Shown: positions 28,558-37,055 of the stretch, piece after piece
How the letters are laid out: each line of letters begins with the position of its first letter
Numbering within the stretch: the stretch's first letter is position 1
Assembly (NCBI RefSeq): GCF_015674855.1
Contig: NZ_JADMLG010000002.1
Coordinates: forward strand, 496,001 to 560,000
DNA: 64,000 bases
DNA from: Nocardia bovistercoris
GTDB lineage: Bacteria; Actinomycetota; Actinomycetes; Mycobacteriales; Mycobacteriaceae
Reading direction: 5' to 3'
Notes under the pieces: generated by a model
What the model saw: the letters and a program-made list of their open reading frames with translations, nothing else
Databases searched by the model: none
Told to the model about the DNA's origin: nothing
Program-made: the position numbers and the translations under genes

Positions 28558-30263
28558 GCGCCACCGCGCCCGCCGAGGACCTGTGGCAGCGGCTGGACCG
28601 GCGAATGTTGTTGGTGCATCCGGTGACCGAGGTGATCAAGTTCATCCCGGTGCTGGTCGGCATGCTCATCCTCGGCAACAGTTTCGGCAACCACGTGTGG
28701 GGCCTGCTCCCGCTGGCGCTGATCGTCGCTTTCGCGCTCACCCGCTGGTTCACCACCACCTACCGGATCGGGCCGACCCACGTCGAATTGCGGACCGGCC
28801 TGCTCCAACGCCGGAAACTGTCGGTGCCGCGATCCCGAATCCGTTCCGTCGACGTCGAATCCGATCTGCTGCACCGGGTGCTCGGGCTCGCGGTGGTTGT
28901 GATCGGCACCGGTCAGCAGGCCGACTCCGGGGAGAAGTTCAAACTCGACTCACTCGATCTGCTGCTGGTCCCCGAACTGCGCGCCGAACTGCTCGCTCAT
29001 CTGTCGGAAACACCGAAAGCCGTTGACACACCGAAGTTCACCGCCCCGGCCGCAACGCCGCCGGAACGCGAGATCGGGCACTGGCGGGCGAGCTGGGTCC
29101 GGTACGCGCCGCTGTCGCTGACCGGTTTCGCGGTGATCGCGCCCATCGCGGGCCTGGCCCTGCAATACGGACTCGGCGAGGTGGTCTTCAACTCCGACGC
29201 CGCGCACACCCTCGAGGAAGGCACCGCGGCCCTCATCGCGGTAACCGCCGTCGGGCTGCTCGCCACCATCGTCGCACTGGTCAGCCTCGCCGCATGCACC
29301 CGCTACCTCGCCACCTACTACGGCCTGCGCGTCCTGGACAACGGCCGCACCCTGCACCTGCGCTACGGCCTGTTCACCACCCGCCAACTCACCCTCGACC
29401 TCGCCCGCTTCCGCGGCGCGACCGTCAACGAACCGCTGCTGCTGCGCTTGGCGGGCGCCGCCGAACTCGAAGCCGTGATGGTCGGCGAGAACGCCCGCCA
29501 GAAACTGTTGCCCCAGGCGCCCCGAGCCGCCGTGGAACGCACCCTCACCGAACTACTCGCCTCCCGCGCGGCGATGCCGTTCGCCGACAGCCCGATTCGC
29601 GATGCGGGCACCGCGTCGTGGTCGGCCGCGCAGGTCGGCGCACCGAGCACCGCGCCCGACGACCCCTCGCTCCTCCCGCCGTCGACCGATGCCACCGACG
29701 ACGACACCGCCGGTGAGCGCGGACCGAGCACCGCGTCCGCGGCCCCGGAAGCGGCGGTCGCCGAGAAGTCGCCGATCAGCGTGCAGGGTGCGGTCACGCT
29801 GATTCCGCACGGCCCGGCCGCGCGCCGCCGCCGCTATACGCGCGCGCTCACCATGCCGGGGATCGCCGCCTGCGTCCTGCTCGCGCTCCTCGCGTTCGAC
29901 GTGCCGATCTCGCCGTGGTGGTTGCTCGTATCCGCTGTCGCCGCCCTGCTCGCGCTACCGCTCGCCGAGGATCGGTACCGGGGACTCGGGCACGCCGTCA
30001 TCCCAGGTACGGCCACCACACCGGCGTGGCTCATCACCCGCTCGGGCTCGCTGGACCGGGACCGCGACTGCCTCGAGGGTCGCGGGATCATCGGCTGGAC
30101 GGTGAGTCAGTCGTTCTGGCAACGCCGCGCGGGGATCGCGAGCGTGGTCGCCGCCACCGCCGCGGGCAAGAAGCGGTACCTGGTGACAGACCTGCCCCTC
30201 GCGGACGCCTACGCCCTCATAGAGGCCGTCACTCCCGGCCTGACCGGCACGCACGAGGCCTGA
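28554..30263 (+). CDS. YdbT-like protein with multiple bacterial PH domains
   Basis: A 569-residue membrane protein with three repeats of a unit consisting of a membrane helix pair followed by a PH-type domain. The recurrent signature is visible as YRIGPTHVELRTGLLQRRK, YGLRVLDNGRTLHLRYGLFT and a third, diverged copy near the C-terminus (WLITRSGSLDRDRDCLEG). An acidic, disordered linker of ~60 residues sits before the third unit. The GTG start at 28554 overlaps the stop of the YdbS-like gene, so the two products probably form one complex. Confidence 0.83.
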   Translation: MSATAPAEDLWQRLDRRMLLVHPVTEVIKFIPVLVGMLILGNSFGNHVWGLLPLALIVAFALTRWFTTTYRIGPTHVELRTGLLQRRKLSVPRSRIRSVDVESDLLHRVLGLAVVVIGTGQQADSGEKFKLDSLDLLLVPELRAELLAHLSETPKAVDTPKFTAPAATPPEREIGHWRASWVRYAPLSLTGFAVIAPIAGLALQYGLGEVVFNSDAAHTLEEGTAALIAVTAVGLLATIVALVSLAACTRYLATYYGLRVLDNGRTLHLRYGLFTTRQLTLDLARFRGATVNEPLLLRLAGAAELEAVMVGENARQKLLPQAPRAAVERTLTELLASRAAMPFADSPIRDAGTASWSAAQVGAPSTAPDDPSLLPPSTDATDDDTAGERGPSTASAAPEAAVAEKSPISVQGAVTLIPHGPAARRRRYTRALTMPGIAACVLLALLAFDVPISPWWLLVSAVAALLALPLAEDRYRGLGHAVIPGTATTPAWLITRSGSLDRDRDCLEGRGIIGWTVSQSFWQRRAGIASVVAATAAGKKRYLVTDLPLADAYALIEAVTPGLTGTHEA

Positions 30264-30324
30264 ACTCGGCTCGTTTCGCGAGGACCGGTGTGGCGGACGG
30301 GCCTGCCGGGTGTCGCGACGTTGA

Positions 30325-32166
30325 ATGGTCGGCGTGGGCGATACCCCGGAGCCGTCGAAGGTGCTGCCGATCGTCGATCGCCGGGTCCGGCGACTGACGC
30401 GCGGGGACAAATTCAGATTGACCGCCGTGGGCGGGCTCGCCGCGCTGTCACTGGACGCGCTGTCGAGCGTGGCCTACGGACCGGAGGCGATCGTGCTGGT
30501 CCTGGTCACGGCCGGGGCTTCGGCGATTTCGCTGACGCTGCCGATCGCGGCCGCGATCACCGCGCTGCTGCTGGTACTGGTGCTGTCCTACCGGCAGGTG
30601 ATCGCCGTGCACCCGGACGGCGGCGGCGCGTACGCGGTGGCGAAACGGCAGCTCGGGCGCGGTGCGGCGCTGCTCGCGGCGGCCAGTCTCGTCGTCGACT
30701 ACGTCCTGACGGTCGCGGTCAGCCTCTCGGCGGGCGCGGCGAGCCTGGCCAGCGCCTTCCCCGCGCTCGCGGGCGACCTGCTGCCGCTGACCCTCGTCGG
30801 ACTCGCGGTGCTGACGGCGGTCAACCTGATCGGGGTCGCGGAATCGGCGAAAGTGCTGATGGGGCCTGCGGCGCTGTTCGTCGGGCTCGTCGTCGCCGTC
30901 ATCGTCGTCGGCCTGACCCGCCCGCGTCCGGTCGCCGTGATCGGCGGCGAGCACACACCGTTCGACCCGGTCGTCGCCATCGGAATCATCCTTGTGCTCA
31001 AGGCGTTCGCCGCCGGATGTTCGGCGCTGACCGGTGTGGAGGCCATCGCCAACGCGGTGCCCGCCTTCCGCGAACCGCGCGCTCGACGCGCACAGCACAC
31101 CGAAGTCGCGCTCGGCCTGCTGCTCGGCGCCCTGCTGCTCGGACTGTCCTGGCTCATCCGCGCGCACGGGGTGCTGCCGCGCGCCGACGTCACCATCCTC
31201 GCCCAGCTCAGCGCCGCCGCCTTCGGCACCGGCTGGCTGTTCTACCTCACCAATCTGGCGGTCACCGCAGTGCTCGTGCTGGCCGCGAACACCAGTTTCG
31301 GCGGGCTCCCCGTACTGCTGTCACTGCTGGCGAAGGATCGCCGCGTGCCGTCGCTGTTCGCGCTGCGCTCCGAACGACCGGTGTTCCGCTACGGCGTGAC
31401 CGCGCTCGCCGTGGTCGCCGCGTTGGTGCTCATCGCGGTCGACGCCGAAACCCACCGGCTGCTGCCCGTCTACGCGGTCGGGGTGTTCATCGGATTCACG
31501 CTCTGCCAGACGGGGCTGGTCCGGCACTGGTGGCGCGATCGCGGCCCGCGCTGGGTGGCCCGCGCCGCGCTCAACGGTTTCGGCGCGGCGCTCACCGCCG
31601 TCGCGGCGCTGGTCCTGCTGATCGAGAAGTTCACCGAAGGCGCGTGGCTGCTCGTCATCATCGTGCCCGCGCTGATCCTGATGTTCGCGCACGTCGAGGA
31701 CTACTACGGCCGGATCGCCTCGGAACTGCGCCTTGGTCACACGCCGCCGCGGCCCGAGGCGACGCCGGTCGGCCGCGAGCTGGTCGTGGTCCCCGTGGTC
31801 GCCATGAGCGAGGTCACCTACCGCGCGCTCACGGCCGCGCTGCGCATGCACGGGGATATCGTCGCGGTCGCCGCCGCCATCGACCCCGCCTCGATCAAAC
31901 GCCTCAGCGCCCGCTGGAAGGACTGGGACCCTGGCATCCCGCTGGTCGTGCTCCCCTGCCCGCACCGCAGCCTGATCGCCACCCTCGTCGGCTACGTCCG
32001 CAAACAGACCGCCGAAGGTTACGCGGTGACCGTCCTGCTCGCCCACGTCGAACCCCGCCGCTGGTGGCACCGACCACTGCACAACCCGCGCGGCCCGGTC
32101 CTCACCGCCGCCCTGCGCGCGAGAACCGAAGCGGTCGTCGCCACCCTCGCGATCCGCGTGGACTGA
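30325..32166 (+). CDS. APC-superfamily permease, KimA-like
   Basis: A 613-residue transporter with about 12 membrane helices in residues 35-455 and a cytoplasmic C-terminal domain. The helix-1 run SLDALSSVAYGPEAI resembles the KimA (YdaO) branch, high-affinity potassium/proton symporters, more than classical amino-acid permeases. The C-terminal ~135 residues, starting LVVVPVVAMSEVTYRAL, resemble the universal-stress-like domain of KimA. The substrate is therefore more likely potassium than an amino acid, but this rests on motif resemblance. Starts at 30325 (ATG) and 30331 (GTG) cannot be told apart. Confidence 0.78.
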   Translation: MVGVGDTPEPSKVLPIVDRRVRRLTRGDKFRLTAVGGLAALSLDALSSVAYGPEAIVLVLVTAGASAISLTLPIAAAITALLLVLVLSYRQVIAVHPDGGGAYAVAKRQLGRGAALLAAASLVVDYVLTVAVSLSAGAASLASAFPALAGDLLPLTLVGLAVLTAVNLIGVAESAKVLMGPAALFVGLVVAVIVVGLTRPRPVAVIGGEHTPFDPVVAIGIILVLKAFAAGCSALTGVEAIANAVPAFREPRARRAQHTEVALGLLLGALLLGLSWLIRAHGVLPRADVTILAQLSAAAFGTGWLFYLTNLAVTAVLVLAANTSFGGLPVLLSLLAKDRRVPSLFALRSERPVFRYGVTALAVVAALVLIAVDAETHRLLPVYAVGVFIGFTLCQTGLVRHWWRDRGPRWVARAALNGFGAALTAVAALVLLIEKFTEGAWLLVIIVPALILMFAHVEDYYGRIASELRLGHTPPRPEATPVGRELVVVPVVAMSEVTYRALTAALRMHGDIVAVAAAIDPASIKRLSARWKDWDPGIPLVVLPCPHRSLIATLVGYVRKQTAEGYAVTVLLAHVEPRRWWHRPLHNPRGPVLTAALRARTEAVVATLAIRVD

Positions 32167-32184
32167 GCGATCGTCCGGGAATCC

Positions 32185-32667
32185 TCAGGATGCGGACAGG
32201 GTGCGGGTGTAGGTGTAGAGCAAGGGTGGGGCGAGGCCGAAGATCAGGAGCAGCAGGGTCGGCCAGTCGCTCAGCAGCATGATGTCGCCGCCGGGGCCGC
32301 TGACCGAGCAGGCAAGGAAGCCGAGGGTCCAGGCCAGGACAGGCAGCAAGGCGATGCCGGGGCGGTCGGTGAAGATGCGCATGCCCGCGACCAGCAGGAC
32401 GTTAACGACACCGGCCACCAGTACGGTCACCGGGAACGGCACGGCGCCGTCGGACGGGCTCGCGGCCAGCGGCGCGGCCAGCACCTCGGCGGGTGCGGGC
32501 GCCACAGTGCCACGCCCGAGGTAGACGGGCAGATACAGGACCTCGAAGGCCAGGGTGAACAGTCCGCTCAACACGAGCAGGCCCATCACCGCGACACCGG
32601 CGACACCACCGGGGCGTTCCGGCACGACATCGGAGTTCGCGGCGCGTTTGCCGACGGTGGCCGTCAC
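32185..32667 (-). CDS. Four-helix membrane protein, unknown function
   Basis: A 160-residue protein with four predicted membrane helices, the last ending close to the C-terminus (LLLIFGLAPPLLYTYTRTL). The GTG at 32667 is chosen because it overlaps, as GTGA, the stop of a 52-codon frame upstream, a strong sign of coupled translation. The family is not recognised. It is convergent with the KimA-like permease gene, 18 nt apart. Confidence 0.65.
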   Translation of the reverse strand: MTATVGKRAANSDVVPERPGGVAGVAVMGLLVLSGLFTLAFEVLYLPVYLGRGTVAPAPAEVLAAPLAASPSDGAVPFPVTVLVAGVVNVLLVAGMRIFTDRPGIALLPVLAWTLGFLACSVSGPGGDIMLLSDWPTLLLLIFGLAPPLLYTYTRTLSAS

Positions 32668-32822
32668 GGCACGGGCGGATAGCCGAGGAGCGTGAGCAGG
32701 TGACTCTGCAAGTCGACGAAGGCGTACAGCGTCGACATGTACAGCTCGTGCTGAGCAGGCCAACTCGGTTTCAAACTGTCCACGAACGCCACGATCGCAT
32801 CCTGGAGATGCCAGTTGTACAT
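32664..32822 (-). CDS. Small protein (52 aa), upstream partner of membrane protein
   Basis: An intact ATG frame of 52 codons, beginning MYNWHLQDAIVAF and ending GYPPVP. It is rich in aromatic residues and leucine and looks amphipathic rather than membrane-spanning. Three things support it as a gene: the unusual non-GC-driven composition of its product, the 4-nt GTGA overlap with the next gene, and the absence of other genes in this gap. No family is recognised. It may assist or regulate the membrane protein encoded just behind it. No strong ribosome-binding site is seen. Confidence 0.55.
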   Translation of the reverse strand: MYNWHLQDAIVAFVDSLKPSWPAQHELYMSTLYAFVDLQSHLLTLLGYPPVP

Positions 32823-32958
32823 ACCCGGAGTCTATTCGGGACCCGCCCACCACGGTTCCGGTCGGCACACACCGCGCGACCGAGAGCAGACGTCCTCGAA
32901 GCACCGCCACCCCACACAGGCGAACTTCAAGTCGAGCGAAGGTTTGTCGGGCGAAGGA

Positions 32959-33369
32959 TCAAGGCAGCAGCGTGAACGCATTCACGTGCTTGGGCACGAT
33001 CGCGTGGAAGTGCCGTCGGTCGAGTGTGACGACCTCGTGAGCGTCGAGCCGCTCGGCCACCGCAACCACCGATGAATCAGCAAGCCCGAGTGGGAATCCC
33101 CGGTATTGGCGCATGAGTTCGACGATCCGACTCAGATCCGTGTCCCTGATATCCACCTGCACCAGGTCGCCCTCCAGTATCGACTCCACCAGAATGGCTT
33201 CGGCTTCGGGGCCGACATACTTGGCGACCAAGTAGCAAGCTTCGGTTACCACGTACGGCGTGACGAGCAATTGATCATCACGTTGCTCGAAGAGTGTCGC
33301 GCAACGAACATGATCGGGATCGTTGGCGTTCAAATAGGCAACCAACGGCCCCGTATCAACTATCAGCAT
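32959..33369 (-). CDS. vapC: PIN-domain toxin, VapC-type
   Basis: A 136-residue PIN-domain ribonuclease, the expected toxin of a VapBC pair. The four acidic residues of the metal site are visible: Asp5 (MLIVDTGPLVAYL), Glu43 (VVTEACYLVAK), Asp98 (GLADSSVVAVAE) and Asp117 (VTLDRRHF). It overlaps the upstream antitoxin frame by 14 nt, the usual gene order of antitoxin first. Target RNA is unknown; VapC proteins generally cut tRNA or the 23S sarcin-ricin loop. Confidence 0.88.
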   Translation of the reverse strand: MLIVDTGPLVAYLNANDPDHVRCATLFEQRDDQLLVTPYVVTEACYLVAKYVGPEAEAILVESILEGDLVQVDIRDTDLSRIVELMRQYRGFPLGLADSSVVAVAERLDAHEVVTLDRRHFHAIVPKHVNAFTLLP

Positions 33370-33574
33370 CGCCCTCGCCGATTTCGGCCCGCATCAGCTC
33401 ACGCGCGCGTGCACCCAAATCAGTGGCTGGGCCATCTAACGGCCGGAGCACGCGAAAACGCCCACCACCACCCCGGATGAGGCGAAGCGCGTGCTCGCGC
33501 AACTCGTCAGCCTGCTCCGGACGCAGGCGGTCGACGAGCTTGTGGAGCTCGCTGTAGTCGTACGCCGCGGTCAT
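33356..33574 (-). CDS. Putative VapB-type antitoxin
   Basis: A 72-residue protein encoded directly upstream of, and overlapping, vapC. It starts with a helical segment (YSELHKLVDRLRPEQADELREH) and ends with a basic then acidic tail. It is not a clear member of a named DNA-binding antitoxin class; the antitoxin call rests mainly on size, position and overlap. The start ATG at 33574 is preferred to a longer frame. The 264 nt between it and mshB hold nothing recognisable. Confidence 0.7.
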   Translation of the reverse strand: MTAAYDYSELHKLVDRLRPEQADELREHALRLIRGGGGRFRVLRPLDGPATDLGARARELMRAEIGEGDADS

Positions 33575-33838
33575 AGCGGAGAGTCTACGGCAGCCGGGAA
33601 ACGAAGGCGTCAACCAATCGAACCCCGACCTTCTCGCACAGCAGGTGCGAATCGCGCCCGGAACGGGACCGCCTGAACGCTCGCCTTCGAAAAGGGACCG
33701 CTACAGAATGCGAACAACTCCATTCACCCCGCAAGCGATCCAGCGAACCCACACCAACTGAAGACCCGACATATTGTCGCCACCGACACCACACACCGGC
33801 GAACGGACACCGTCGTCCGATAGCGGCGAGACGAGTCG

Positions 33839-34768
33839 CTACAGGCCCGCCAGAAGATCGTGTTCGCGCCCATCCGAACCGGAAGGTCCGCGCCGACCGC
33901 GCACGAGCACGTAGTGTTCCTCGGGCAGCACCGGTTGCACCACATTGTTCGAGAGCGCGAACTCCCGTCCGGACGGCGCCACGGTGACCTGGGTGGCGTG
34001 GGCGCGCAGTGCCGCGCGTTTGGCGGACAGCACGTCGGAGACTTCGATCGTCGTGGTCACCGAATGACTCGGGACGCTCGCGAGTTCGTTCGCCGCGGGT
34101 AGTCGCCAGCCTTTCGGTAGCGCGCCGGGCAGCCCGTCGACGGTGCGCCGCGCGAGCGCCTCGGTGTGCAGGCGCAGCATGTCGGCGTCGGTGACGGTCC
34201 AGTAGAGCTTGGGCGTATCCCAGCCCTGTTCGGCCGCTTCGGCCACCGCCGCGGTCGTGACCTCGTGCGCGCGAATGTGATCGGGATGTCCGTAACCGCC
34301 CTTCGGGTCGTACCCGATGACCACGTCGGGCCGTTTCTCGAGCAGGATCGCGGTGAGCGCAGCGACCGCTTCCGCTCCGGAGTGGATGAAGGCGCGCGGG
34401 TGCCGCGCGGCCGGAGTACCGGCCATCCCCGAGTCCCGCCAGCGCCCGGCGCCACCGAGGAACAGCGGCAGGTCCGCGTCCAGCGCCGCCAGCGCCCCGG
34501 TGAGCTCGAGCACGCGATAGCCGCCGAGTTGGTCGGCCCGATCCGAGGTCAGCCCAGCCCATTCGGCGCCGATGACCTCGCCCTCCTCACCGAGCGTGCA
34601 GGTGACCACGGTCACCTGAATGCCGCGTCGTCGGTACAGCGCGATCGTGCCACCCGTGGTGATCGACTCGTCGTCAGGATGAGCGTGGACCAGCAGAATC
34701 CCCCCGGTCACCGGATCACCGCCACCCGAACCACTCCGACCAGCGACCGCCCCGAACTCAGCGCGCAC
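33839..34768 (-). CDS. mshB: GlcNAc-Ins deacetylase MshB (mycothiol synthesis)
   Basis: A 309-residue zinc-dependent LmbE-like deacetylase that removes acetate from GlcNAc-inositol, the second stage of mycothiol synthesis. The zinc and catalytic residues lie in VHAHPDDES (His30, Asp33) and GGYGHPDHI (His161, His164). The runs TLGEEGEVIG, DQLGGYR and LGGAGRWRDSGMAGTP are the same as in mycobacterial MshB. A GTG at 34768 with a GGAG before it is used; a GTG at 34711 would give a 290-residue protein of equally plausible length. A long repeat array lies upstream. Confidence 0.94.
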   Translation of the reverse strand: MRAEFGAVAGRSGSGGGDPVTGGILLVHAHPDDESITTGGTIALYRRRGIQVTVVTCTLGEEGEVIGAEWAGLTSDRADQLGGYRVLELTGALAALDADLPLFLGGAGRWRDSGMAGTPAARHPRAFIHSGAEAVAALTAILLEKRPDVVIGYDPKGGYGHPDHIRAHEVTTAAVAEAAEQGWDTPKLYWTVTDADMLRLHTEALARRTVDGLPGALPKGWRLPAANELASVPSHSVTTTIEVSDVLSAKRAALRAHATQVTVAPSGREFALSNNVVQPVLPEEHYVLVRGRRGPSGSDGREHDLLAGL

Positions 34769-34836
34769 AGCTCCACGCCCGGCACCCTACCGCACCCTCA
34801 CGCACTGGCGATCCACCCCGAAACACAGCCAGCGGA

Positions 34837-35190
34837 GCGGCTGCCACAAAGCCGCGTCACCCCGCCGAGAGCACGGGGCCAGTGAAGCCGACGCCACGAA
34901 CCACGACACCCCGCTAGGGACGCCCGTTGGCACGAAGACCGCAACGCCCCAAGCCACGAACACCGCTGCGGAAACCCGCCGCCACAAAGCCGCGACACCC
35001 GAGAACACGACGCCAGGGAAGCCGCTGCCACAAAGCCGCGCCCCCACCACGAACACCGTTGGGGACGCCCGCCGCCACAAACGCCGCAACGCCCCAAGCC
35101 ACGAACACCGCTAGGGACGCCCGCCGCCACAAAGCCGCATGACCTCGGCTACGAACACCGCTAAGGAAGCCGCTGCCACATAGCCGCGTC
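34837..35190 (-). repeat. Degenerate direct-repeat array derived from the lpqW 3' end
   Basis: About seven imperfect units with a spacing of roughly 45-55 nt fill the 392-nt gap between lpqW and mshB. The core GCCACAAAGCCGC (plus strand) recurs at 34843, 34981, 35028, 35073 (one base inserted) and 35127, and the word ACGAACACCG at 34957, 35050, 35101 and 35151. The first unit in the direction of lpqW transcription lies inside the gene, at 35174, and encodes its last residues (GDAAMWQRLP). The unit furthest from lpqW contains a perfect hairpin, GCGGCT/AGCCGC, at 34837-34855. No coding role is supported. Confidence 0.75.
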
Positions 35191-36942
35191 ACCGAAGATG
35201 CTGACCTGGATCGCACCGCTCAAGGACGCTCCGTCCACCCTCGGGCCTGCGGCGGCGACCACGTTGTCCTGCACGATCGGCAGCACCGTGGACAACCCCC
35301 ACAGCACCGGTTCGGCGTCGGCGAGCACCCGGCCCACATCGAGCCCGCGGATCGCTGCCTCGATCGACGGCTGCAATCCGGGATCGCACACCCCCGACAG
35401 GTTGCTCGGCGCGCGGCGCGCGATCTCGACCGCGCTGGACGAACCTTCCTCACCGTTACCCGATGCCACCGGCGGGCAACCGAAACGCGAGGCGAGTACG
35501 GTCGCCGGGTCCGCGCCCGCGACCTCCCATCCGACGACGGCGTCCACGCCACCACCGACCAACTCGGTGCCGTAGAGCTCGTCACGTGCGAGATTGCGCA
35601 CACTCGCGTCGATGCCCGCGCTGCGCAACTGGTCGACCGCGGTATTGGCCACCGCGAGCGCCGTCGCGTCGCCGGTCACCGCGCCGATCCTGATCACCAG
35701 CGCCTTCCCGTTCTTCGCGATCAGGCGCGGCTGCTGGGCGGGCGAGGTCGGCGAGGCGACCGGCGGCTGCTCGGCCGCGCGCCGATAACCGGCCTCGGCG
35801 AGCAGCGCGAACGCCTCGTCGGCGGACGGACGCGGCGGCTGTGTCGGGGCGTAACCGGGATCGGAGGGGGTGAGGATCTGCGCGCGCACCGGTTCCACCC
35901 AGCCGCCTGTCTGCGCGCCGACCGTGGCGAGCAGCGCGGGATCGAGCAGCGCGAGCACGCCTTTGCGAATCCGCACGTCGGCTAGATCACCACCGCGCCC
36001 GTTGAGCACGAATTGCAGTTCCCGCGCCTGCGGCATGATCGCGGTGCGCACCGACGGAATCGCGGCGAGTTGCGCCTGGGTGGCGATACCGCCGTGCGTC
36101 AAGGCCATCTGCGCGTCGCCGGTGCGCAGCGAATCCGCGAGTTGGGCGGGAGTTCCACCGCGCCGCAACAGGATCTGGTCGGGCGCGGCCGGCGTGCCCC
36201 AGTACCGGTCGTTGCGCTCCAATTGGATCTCGTCGCGGCCGCGATCCACGTTCTTGATCGCGAACTGTCCGCCCGACACGCGGATCTGCGACCCCCAGCC
36301 CTCCTGGAATCCGCTGGGCGAATCCTTGATGAGGTGCGATGGCAGCAGATTCGCGAACAGCGACCGCCACGCCGGATACGGCGCGTTCATGACCACCCGC
36401 ACGAGTTTGCCGCCGTCGGCGGAGTTCACGTCGGTGATCATCCGGTAGCCCGCGGCGTCGACCGTGCCGGGCTGGGTGATCATCTGCTGCCACAGGAATC
36501 GGAAGTCCTCGGCGGCGATCGGCGCGCCGTCGGACCAGTTCGCCTGGTTGCGCAGCGTGTAGGTGATGGTGAACGGCTCCTGCGAGGTCACCTCGGCCGA
36601 CACGACCAGCGCGGTGTCGTGCACCCAGTCGGTGGCGCCGGGCACCGCCGGATTCGGCACCGGCCGGAACGGGCTCGGCAGCACCATCGAACTGACCGCC
36701 GCCGTGGCGGGCGACTGGTCGGCGCGCAGATGCGGATTGAATCCGATGCCGATGTCGTCGATCCCGACCACGACCGTGTGCTTACCCGGTTTGGCCTGGG
36801 TGGTCTTCGGACTGTCGGTGCTCTCGATGGGCGGCGGCGGGTTGGCGGCACAGCCTGCGAGGACCGCGGCCACCACCGCGACCGCGGCCAATATCGCCGG
36901 TCGTACGCGCCTCGTCGCGCGTCGTCTTGCCCCCGAGCTCAC
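35161..36942 (-). CDS. lpqW: Lipoprotein LpqW, family 5 solute-binding fold
   Basis: A 593-residue predicted lipoprotein with the fold of family 5 (peptide/nickel) ABC solute-binding proteins. The signal peptide ends in the lipobox VLAGC with the modified Cys31. Typical SBP_bac_5 segments are TYTLRNQANWSDGAPIAAED, FQEGWGSQIRVSGGQF and ERNDRYWG. No permease or ATPase gene is nearby, which fits LpqW of mycobacteria, a regulator of the balance between phosphatidylinositol mannosides and lipoarabinomannan. Synteny with typA and, further on, pimE supports the name. The last codons are the seed of the downstream repeat array. Confidence 0.87.
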   Translation of the reverse strand: MSSGARRRATRRVRPAILAAVAVVAAVLAGCAANPPPPIESTDSPKTTQAKPGKHTVVVGIDDIGIGFNPHLRADQSPATAAVSSMVLPSPFRPVPNPAVPGATDWVHDTALVVSAEVTSQEPFTITYTLRNQANWSDGAPIAAEDFRFLWQQMITQPGTVDAAGYRMITDVNSADGGKLVRVVMNAPYPAWRSLFANLLPSHLIKDSPSGFQEGWGSQIRVSGGQFAIKNVDRGRDEIQLERNDRYWGTPAAPDQILLRRGGTPAQLADSLRTGDAQMALTHGGIATQAQLAAIPSVRTAIMPQARELQFVLNGRGGDLADVRIRKGVLALLDPALLATVGAQTGGWVEPVRAQILTPSDPGYAPTQPPRPSADEAFALLAEAGYRRAAEQPPVASPTSPAQQPRLIAKNGKALVIRIGAVTGDATALAVANTAVDQLRSAGIDASVRNLARDELYGTELVGGGVDAVVGWEVAGADPATVLASRFGCPPVASGNGEEGSSSAVEIARRAPSNLSGVCDPGLQPSIEAAIRGLDVGRVLADAEPVLWGLSTVLPIVQDNVVAAAGPRVDGASLSGAIQVSIFGDAAMWQRLP

Positions 36943-37055
36943 GCTGCGCACTCTATACGGGCCCGGCCGACGCGGGCCATGCGGAAGCAGGTCACGAATC
37001 GTCGCCCGAACCCGACGGCCGCGTGCCCCGCCGCCGCCGGCTGCACTGCCTCGCA

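Noticed and set aside
34787..35216. Minus-strand repetitive frames (units such as GVRGLGRCG and AALWRR) between lpqW and mshB
   Set aside because: They are translations of the degenerate repeat array in several frames, with no conserved start or function; the repeat explains them.
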